DNA from: Oceanispirochaeta sp. M1
GTDB taxonomy: Bacteria; Spirochaetota; Spirochaetia; DSM-2461
Length of the DNA stretch: 64,000 nt
Direction of reading: 5' to 3'
Assembly (NCBI RefSeq): GCF_003346715.1
Contig: NZ_QQPQ01000010.1
Location: forward strand, 1 to 64,000
Below, in pieces: positions 58,429 through 64,000 of this stretch; the stretch's first letter is position 1; each line of letters begins with the position of its first letter. The notes beneath the pieces are model-generated. The model ran no database searches, was not told the DNA's origin, and saw only the letters and a list, made by a program, of their open reading frames with translations. The translations under genes were made by a program, and so were the position numbers.

Positions 58429-60426
58429 TCAGGCGAATGCCTTACCGCTGCTCTTTCCAACTTTTAAACTAATATCTACCGACCAGCTCTCTCCGGGAAA
58501 CAGTGTTATTTCCCAGGAGGGAAGAAAGGTTGTTCCCTGGTACAGAAGCTCTTCTCCGCCCTTACCGTCGGTATAGGGAGTTTCAAGAGGGAGACACCAG
58601 AAATGATCGGGGAGAATGGAAAACTCGGTCTGAATGGTTGTATTGTTCATAACATCCTGTACCTGCAGGATCTGTAGTCCTTTGATATCAGCGGGCTGAG
58701 TCTTTATCTCCAGAAACTCTTCTCTGTCATTGATATAGTAGAATTTTGACTCACAGCTTGCAGGACTTGGCAGGGAAAGATTGAACTCACTGCCGAATTT
58801 ATATGTCACTTTCTCATAGCCGATATTGCTTATATCATACTGCAGCTCAACGCTGTTCCGTTTGAAATCATACTGTTTTCTAATCTTGACAGGCAGCTTC
58901 CGGCCTTTACGGTCCAGGGATCCATTTCGTTGAAGAACAAGAAAATGCTTCTCTCTGTTATGTGTTTTAACATCATAATAGCCGCTGAGAAAATCACCCT
59001 CTTCTACATAAGTTCCATTTTTGAATCCATCCAGATCAAATTCCTCAAAGAAATGATCATGGAAAGCTTTACGTAGATAACGATCTCTGTGATTACCTTT
59101 ACCCGCTCCATCTCTGTGACGGCTCAGGGTATTCAGATAATTCCAGCTGGAAGGGAGGTAATCCAGTTCAATCAGGGAACCGCCCTTCTGATGACAGTAG
59201 GCATTTAAAGTATGTCCCTGATAGACAAACTCGTCCAGACCGTCCATATCAAAATCCATAGGCATCAGAGCGGGGATGAATATCCCCTTCTCTCTTGTTG
59301 TCTTCTCAGATTCAATCAGAAAACGATAGGCACTGTGACGAAGCTGAATATTGTAAATACCCTTATTAGGTCCATGCCAGTAGGGAGAATGGTTCTGCCC
59401 TTTCCAAAGCTCTTCCTTGGCAGATTTTTTCTTGTATCTATCTCCTCTGACCTGGTTGGTCAGAATCTGGGTATACATCATTTTAGAATAAAGGAGATTA
59501 CTTTCCGGATACACAGTCAGAAAATGTCTGTAATTACAGTTACCCGCAGTCTCCTCAGAAGAGGGGATATAATTTTCTTTTTTCCACTCCATGAGATTTG
59601 TAAAACTTGTTGTGGAAAAATATCGTTTATCCAGAGGCATGGGATTCCGAACGATGCGGCCGGGTAGACTCAGTTCGATCCATTCCCGGTTCTCTTCAAG
59701 CTGAGTGAAGAACTCCTCCAGCCATGGGGTATCACAGACTGCTGTATCATCACTTAAATCACTGTTAAGAGATTCTCCGGGAAGAATAAGGGAGATAATG
59801 GGATCAGGCCCCATCCCCTTTGTTATATTCCGTAATTCGTCGATGACCTCGGAAGGACTTTTAACAAACATCATATCCTGAATCCGGTTACACAACGGGA
59901 ATACCTGTATAGACTTTCCCTGCTCTTCTGTCAGAACCGGCCTGAACAACCTGGATTCACGGATTCCTGCCTCTATGAAGCGGGTTTCATCCATGAAGGT
60001 GTATTCCATGCCGCAGCTCTTAAGAGTATGAGACATCTGATTGTCCCAGATCTGCCTGGCAATCCAGGCGCCTCTGGAACGTTTTCCGAGACTCTTTCTA
60101 ATAAAGGTGGTCATCATTTCAATCTGACCGACCCTGTCTGAGGAGGGAATAAGCGGAAGGATGGGTTCATAGAACCCTCCCCCGAGGATTTCAGCCTGTT
60201 TCCGTTCAACCATCTCCCTGAGAACAGTAATGAACTCAGGATGCCTCCTCTCCAGCCAGGAGAGGAGAGGTCCGGAATAGTGTAGAGTCAAAGCCAGTTC
60301 CGGAAAATTATACACCGCCGTCAGGAAGGGTTTATAGGCCTTCTGATAAGCATCTTCATAAAGATGCTCAGGCAAATCTAGAGCTTGTGTACTGTTAGTT
60401 CCAAAAACCAGCTTAATTTTTTTCAT
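58429..60426 (-). CDS. GH57 4-alpha-glucanotransferase-like protein without catalytic residues
   Basis: A 665-residue protein of glycoside hydrolase family 57 with DUF1925/DUF1926-like parts. It aligns well with the Thermococcus-type 4-alpha-glucanotransferase: NFPELALTLHYSGPLLSWLE, GGGFYEPILPLIPSSDR, and FLTVYPESNLLYSKMM...YWHGPNKGIYNIQLR. The family's HQP near the N-terminus is GTNST (residues 9-13). The nucleophile region WLTERVW is WIARQIW (E becomes R, residue 124). The acid/base segment HDDGE is ILPGE (residues 214-218). Glycosyl transfer is not expected; a binding or regulatory role is inferred. It follows rnfB by 31 nt. Confidence 0.85.
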   Translation of the reverse strand: MKKIKLVFGTNSTQALDLPEHLYEDAYQKAYKPFLTAVYNFPELALTLHYSGPLLSWLERRHPEFITVLREMVERKQAEILGGGFYEPILPLIPSSDRVGQIEMMTTFIRKSLGKRSRGAWIARQIWDNQMSHTLKSCGMEYTFMDETRFIEAGIRESRLFRPVLTEEQGKSIQVFPLCNRIQDMMFVKSPSEVIDELRNITKGMGPDPIISLILPGESLNSDLSDDTAVCDTPWLEEFFTQLEENREWIELSLPGRIVRNPMPLDKRYFSTTSFTNLMEWKKENYIPSSEETAGNCNYRHFLTVYPESNLLYSKMMYTQILTNQVRGDRYKKKSAKEELWKGQNHSPYWHGPNKGIYNIQLRHSAYRFLIESEKTTREKGIFIPALMPMDFDMDGLDEFVYQGHTLNAYCHQKGGSLIELDYLPSSWNYLNTLSRHRDGAGKGNHRDRYLRKAFHDHFFEEFDLDGFKNGTYVEEGDFLSGYYDVKTHNREKHFLVLQRNGSLDRKGRKLPVKIRKQYDFKRNSVELQYDISNIGYEKVTYKFGSEFNLSLPSPASCESKFYYINDREEFLEIKTQPADIKGLQILQVQDVMNNTTIQTEFSILPDHFWCLPLETPYTDGKGGEELLYQGTTFLPSWEITLFPGESWSVDISLKVGKSSGKAFA

Positions 60427-60457
60427 TTATGGAGCCGATACCCCGGCACGGTTGAGA

Positions 60458-61303
60458 TCAACCGGCACTTGGCACTTCTTCAGGTTTCTCACTTTTATTT
60501 GGGATAATACATTTTGCAGGACACTTCTCAGCAGCATCTGCTCTGCCCTCGCCCCTACCATCATAACTCAGAAAAGATAAATTATCCTCAATTTTATATC
60601 CAGCTTCGGGAAATTTTTTCTCACAGATCCTACAGGCGATACATCCGACCTTACAATTGGACTTGGTAATCTTACCCTTATCCCGTGAATTACAGGCCAC
60701 AATGAAGTCTGAATCCTCGGGAATCATTCTCATTACACCCGTAGGACAGATATCAACGCATTTTCCGCAGGAGATACAAAGATCCTGATTGACAACAACA
60801 AGACTGTTTTCGGTCTTGGATATGGCATTAACCGGGCATACATTAATACAGCTGCCCAGGCCCAGACAACCGTATTTACAGTCTTTATCGCCATTAAAAA
60901 GTACAGTAGCGGCATTACAATCGGAAATGCCATCATATTTGAAGCTGCGTGTAGCTACATCACTACCGCCGATACAGTGCACCCGGGCCACCATTCTTAC
61001 AGCATTGGTATCGACCTCTACACCCATAATGCGCCCTAGTTCAGCAAGAGAAGCAGAACCGCCGGGTTTACATTTTGTTAGATCTTTATCACTGCCGTTA
61101 GCCACTGCTTCGGCATAAACGGCGCAGCCTGCATAACCGCAGGAGCCGCAGTTCAGACCGGGAAAAGCTCCTTCCAGGGCCTCTACAGTCTCATCTTTTT
61201 CTACTTTCAGTTTACGGGAGGCTACAGCCAATCCAAGTCCCAGCAATCCTCCGAAAAGAACTGTGGACAGGAAACCCCAGAATATTCTTAATATTTGATC
61301 CAT
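60458..61303 (-). CDS. rnfB: Rnf complex subunit RnfB
   Basis: A 281-residue subunit of the Rnf complex, which couples ferredoxin:NAD+ electron transfer to Na+ or H+ export. An N-terminal membrane helix (about 6-27) is followed by a 4Fe-4S motif (NCGSCGYAGC...C near 52-78), then ferredoxin clusters (CKYGCLGLGSCINVCP, CISCGKCVDICP) and an additional Cys-rich part (CKVGCIACRICEKKFP, CPAKC). RnfB accepts electrons from ferredoxin. It is the last rnf gene in the order D-G-E-A-B. Confidence 0.96.
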   Translation of the reverse strand: MDQILRIFWGFLSTVLFGGLLGLGLAVASRKLKVEKDETVEALEGAFPGLNCGSCGYAGCAVYAEAVANGSDKDLTKCKPGGSASLAELGRIMGVEVDTNAVRMVARVHCIGGSDVATRSFKYDGISDCNAATVLFNGDKDCKYGCLGLGSCINVCPVNAISKTENSLVVVNQDLCISCGKCVDICPTGVMRMIPEDSDFIVACNSRDKGKITKSNCKVGCIACRICEKKFPEAGYKIEDNLSFLSYDGRGEGRADAAEKCPAKCIIPNKSEKPEEVPSAG

Positions 61304-61306
61304 TTT

Positions 61307-61897
61307 TTATCCTACCAGATTGTTCAGCAGAGCTTTATCAAAGGCCATAAAAGCCATGGCCATGAGACCACCGCTGATAAAGGCAATGGGAGCTCCTTTC
61401 AGAAAACGGGGAACTTTTTCTGTTTCCATCTGTACACGAATAGCCGACATCAGAAGGATCGCCAGAAGGAATCCCATACCGGCGGCTATTCCTGCTGTGA
61501 AGCTCTCCAGAACATTATATCCACTGTTGATGTTGATCAGAGCGATACCCATAACAGCACAGTTTGTTGTGATCAGGGGAAGATAAATACCCAGGGCCTT
61601 GTACAGCACGGGAGAATACTTCTGAACAACCATTTCAACAAGCTGAACCAGTGAGGCTATTGTCAGAATAAAGATAATAGTCTGAAGATAGGTCAGCCCC
61701 AGGGGCACCAGAATAAAATGATAAAGAGCCCAGGTAACCAATGATGCAATGGACATAACAAATGTTACTGCAAATCCCATTCCCACGGCGGATTCAACAT
61801 TTTTTGAAACACCGATAAAAGGACAGAGTCCCAGGAACTGGGAAAGAATCAGGTTGCTGATAAAAATATAGGTAATAACTATTGCAAAATAGCTCAT
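61307..61897 (-). CDS. rnfA: Rnf complex subunit RnfA
   Basis: A 196-residue inner-membrane protein with six helices. ILSQFLGLCPFIGVS near the N-terminus and YLPLITTNCAVMG near residue 105 are typical; the two cysteines bind a 2Fe-2S cluster shared with RnfE within the membrane. GAGGAAC precedes the ATG; the stop of rnfE overlaps this start. It is homologous to RnfE and NqrE. Confidence 0.96.
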   Translation of the reverse strand: MSYFAIVITYIFISNLILSQFLGLCPFIGVSKNVESAVGMGFAVTFVMSIASLVTWALYHFILVPLGLTYLQTIIFILTIASLVQLVEMVVQKYSPVLYKALGIYLPLITTNCAVMGIALININSGYNVLESFTAGIAAGMGFLLAILLMSAIRVQMETEKVPRFLKGAPIAFISGGLMAMAFMAFDKALLNNLVG

Positions 61898-62520
61898 TAG
61901 AGTTCCTCCTTACCGGGTCTGGAACTGATCCAGTTGAATATGGCTTTCAGATAACCCACAACAAAGAGCGCACCCGCTGAAAGAGAGATAATTCTTACAG
62001 GTGCGGATACAAGTCCGGGAATCTCGATAACGCCGTCAAAGTTCCCCATGGGAAACAATGTGATTGTTCCTGCTCCGAATACCTCTCTGATCAGAGCGAT
62101 CAGAGTGAGACCGAAGAAAAATCCAAGTCCCATACTCAGGGCATCCATTATAGAGTCCTTTACAGTATTCTTACTAGCAAAAGCCTCGGCTCTTCCAAGG
62201 ATAATACAATTTACAACAATCAGCTGTACAAATACACCGAGACTCTTTGAGAGACCGGGAGCATAGGCCTGCATCAGCAGGTCAACCAGAGTTACAAAAG
62301 TTGCAATAATAACAATATATGCAGGAATATGAATCTCATCAGGAATGAAATCCTTTAAAAGGGCTACCATGATATTGGAACCCAGAAGTACAAAAATAGT
62401 ACCGGCACTCATTCCAAGGGCATTTACCACCTGTGTAGAAACTGCCAGTGAAGGACAAAGTCCCAGCATCAGTATAAAAATAGGGTTTTCTCTTACAAAC
62501 CCCTTTGTAAATTCTCTCAT
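61897..62520 (-). CDS. rnfE: Rnf complex subunit RnfE
   Basis: A 207-residue inner-membrane protein with six helices. The paired motifs MLGLCPSLAVST and QLIVVNCIILGRAEAFASKN hold the cysteines that share the intramembrane Fe-S cluster with RnfA. GGGGGAT lies before the ATG. It starts directly after the rnfG stop and overlaps rnfA by 1 nt. Confidence 0.96.
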   Translation of the reverse strand: MREFTKGFVRENPIFILMLGLCPSLAVSTQVVNALGMSAGTIFVLLGSNIMVALLKDFIPDEIHIPAYIVIIATFVTLVDLLMQAYAPGLSKSLGVFVQLIVVNCIILGRAEAFASKNTVKDSIMDALSMGLGFFFGLTLIALIREVFGAGTITLFPMGNFDGVIEIPGLVSAPVRIISLSAGALFVVGYLKAIFNWISSRPGKEEL

Positions 62521-63063
62521 TTACTTATCCCCCAGAGATTGAATATATTCAGATCCCTCATGAAGAGGAGAGGCAATACCAACAAAGGTAATTGTTGCCC
62601 CTGATACAGAATCAGGTGCGTCCAGAGCGCCTTTCGTGGTGGGAACAGGACCTGCTGCTCCTCCGGTGCCTCTGAATTTATCCATATATTCGGCCTTTTC
62701 GGCCTTCTTTCCCAGTCCGGGAGTTTCTGCGTTGTCCATCAGAACAACATCAAGGACTGTTCCCTGCTCATCATAGGAGGCGAGAATCTTCATGTCTCCG
62801 CCGTATCCCTTTCCATTGAATTCCAGAATCCAGCCGCCGACTCCCTCAACAGGATAGCGGGCAATAACAGATCCGGCATCCATGATGTCTTCCTTTGCAC
62901 CGGGGGAACCATCCTCCAGAAGTGAAGAAAGTGCAGCTTTCAGTTCCGCAGCCTTGCGGATTGCAATAGCAGGTTCAGTCACTGAGTTTACAAAACCCAG
63001 CAGAATGGCGGAGATTGCACAGATTAATGCCAGTTTTCCGGCTTTTTCCATGGTTGCTGTCAT
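62521..63063 (-). CDS. rnfG: Rnf complex subunit RnfG
   Basis: A 180-residue protein with one N-terminal membrane helix and a periplasmic FMN-binding domain. FMN is linked to the Thr in PDSVSGATITF near residue 152 (ApbE target motif). GMNGK-type segments (VEGVGGWILEFNGKGYGGDM) are also present. Its start overlaps rnfD by 4 nt (ATGA). An ApbE flavin transferase is needed but is not in the window. Confidence 0.95.
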   Translation of the reverse strand: MTATMEKAGKLALICAISAILLGFVNSVTEPAIAIRKAAELKAALSSLLEDGSPGAKEDIMDAGSVIARYPVEGVGGWILEFNGKGYGGDMKILASYDEQGTVLDVVLMDNAETPGLGKKAEKAEYMDKFRGTGGAAGPVPTTKGALDAPDSVSGATITFVGIASPLHEGSEYIQSLGDK

Positions 63064-64000
63064 TTGGCTTCCTCCTCAGTCTTCACAACACCGAATTTTT
63101 CGGGCTGAAAAGCTCTGTTGATAAGAGGAACAAAAATATTCATAAAGATTATTGCAAGAGAGACACCTTCGGGTACAGAACCGAAGAAACGGAGAAGATA
63201 TGTCATAAAACCACATCCAACACCATAAACCAGCATACCCTTGGGGGTAAGGGGAGAACTGACCATATCTGTAGCCATAAAAAGGGCTCCCAGCATCAGG
63301 CCTCCGGAAAGCATATGAAAAAGGACATCACCCGTAAAGAGCCCCTGTCCATAGCGGAAACCGCCGAACAGCCAGACCAGCAGGGCGAAACTGCCGAGAT
63401 AGGAAACAACTATTTCCCAGTTGGCGATTTTTTTTATCAGAAGGTACAGAGCTCCCAGAATCAGGAGAAGCGCTGAAACTTCACCGATAGAACCGGGAAT
63501 ACGTCCCAGAAACAGATCCATATAAGATACGGGAACACCCTCTGCAGACAGAAGATCCAGGGGACCATGAATATTACTGGTCATGGATGAGAGTCCTGTC
63601 TTTAGAGATCCCAGGGGGGTCGGTCCGGTAACCGCATCGGCACCGCCGCTGCGGGGAAGAGTCCATGTTGTCATTCCTCCGGTCCAGGAGAAGAAAACAA
63701 AGACACGCCCGGCCAGTGCCGGATTCATCCAGTTACCACCCAGTCCGCCGAAGGTCCATTTTACAACGGATATTGCAAAAACTGATGCCACAACAACAAT
63801 ATAGATGGGAACGGCCGGCGGCATATTAAAACCGATAAGAAGACCCGTGAGAAAAGCACTGCCGTCGGCAATTGTGTTTTCCTTTTTAACGAGTCCGAGG
63901 AGAGCCTCTGTGCCTACCGCAGCGGCAATGGCTGCCAGCATTACAAGAAGGGCTCTAATTCCGAATATATATACTCCCCAGGCACCTGCAGGTAGCAGAC
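63060..64000 (-). CDS. rnfD: Rnf complex subunit RnfD, 5' part beyond the window
   Basis: The frame stays open to the right edge of the window (the codons before the internal ATG at 63941 read GVYIFGIRALLVM), which matches the interior of RnfD, so the start lies outside. The protein is a membrane subunit with ten helices that carries a covalent FMN. The flavinylation motif reads DAVTGPTPLG, where SGAT is usual. FNMPPAVPIYI and WTFGGLGGNWMNPALAGRVF are typical. rnfC probably lies further upstream. Confidence 0.95.
   Translation of the reverse strand, partial: LLPAGAWGVYIFGIRALLVMLAAIAAAVGTEALLGLVKKENTIADGSAFLTGLLIGFNMPPAVPIYIVVVASVFAISVVKWTFGGLGGNWMNPALAGRVFVFFSWTGGMTTWTLPRSGGADAVTGPTPLGSLKTGLSSMTSNIHGPLDLLSAEGVPVSYMDLFLGRIPGSIGEVSALLLILGALYLLIKKIANWEIVVSYLGSFALLVWLFGGFRYGQGLFTGDVLFHMLSGGLMLGALFMATDMVSSPLTPKGMLVYGVGCGFMTYLLRFFGSVPEGVSLAIIFMNIFVPLINRAFQPEKFGVVKTEEEAK

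Noticed and set aside
1-64000. CRISPR arrays, insertion sequences, prophage or attachment sites
   Set aside because: No regularly spaced repeats, transposase, integrase or terminal repeats were found on reading both strands; the tRNA copies are whole genes, not att duplications.

Overview
The window is a dense piece of a bacterial chromosome, most likely from a free-living, anaerobic spirochete (Spirochaetales; species not identified). The grounds are an extra FliG paralogue (FliG1 type), a short 595-residue alanyl-tRNA synthetase as in Borrelia, a PilZ protein with an N-terminal membrane anchor, many TPR/HEAT lipoproteins and outer-membrane barrels, and an Rnf complex. No phage, insertion sequence or CRISPR array was seen.

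Layout. 1-301: what looks like the leader of an rRNA operon (promoter and boxA) reading leftward out of the window, back to back with the promoter of a zinc-ribbon/adk operon. 1.2-4.2 kb: TPR lipoprotein, an extended uracil phosphoribosyltransferase and a barrel protein. 4.34-4.78 kb: a promoter-tRNA-terminator unit with a duplicated Lys-Glu pair (Lys-Glu-Lys-Glu). 4.8-8.8 kb: two lipoprotein/outer-membrane-protein gene pairs. 8.9-12 kb: mtaB-TPR-bactofilin-tyrA-like operon. 12.2-14.9 kb: pta-dapB-dapA. 15-18 kb: comEC (no metallo-beta-lactamase domain), rsmA and a methyltransferase. 18-26.3 kb: envelope genes, CPBP protease and an SfsA-DUF123 fusion. 26.4-32.5 kb: a tightly overlapping operon of a sugar-nucleotide dehydratase, a DegT aminotransferase and a divergent three-subunit molybdenum-hydroxylase-like enzyme. 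32.6-39.4 kb: dnaE, yggT, recG and rsmD. 39.4-40 kb: a HigBA/RelE-type toxin-antitoxin pair. 40.2-46.2 kb: LysM amidase, hisZ-hisG-hisB, TPR proteins and YccF. 46.2-53.9 kb: GGDEF cyclase, SEC-C protein, and a DeoR regulator divergent from a DHH phosphoesterase and GHMP kinase, followed by a Na/phosphate transporter and a flavoprotein. 54-58.4 kb: alaS, fliG1 and a secreted protein. 58.4-64 kb: a GH57-like protein without its catalytic residues, then rnfB-A-E-G-D, with rnfD cut by the window edge.

Three things stand out. First, at least six operon-head genes have a sigma70-type -10 box only 6-7 nt before the start codon and no Shine-Dalgarno, which predicts leaderless mRNAs (302, 12007, 26462, 49115, 55768, 57054). 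Second, two small gene sets have no obvious known pathway: DeoR/DHH/GHMP kinase with a clear candidate operator, and dehydratase/aminotransferase/Mo-hydroxylase-like. Third, several proteins keep a family fold but have lost key residues (GH57, TlpA-like, Mo subunit), and comEC and rsmA share an unusually long out-of-frame overlap. All functions are read from motifs by eye; no database search was possible.
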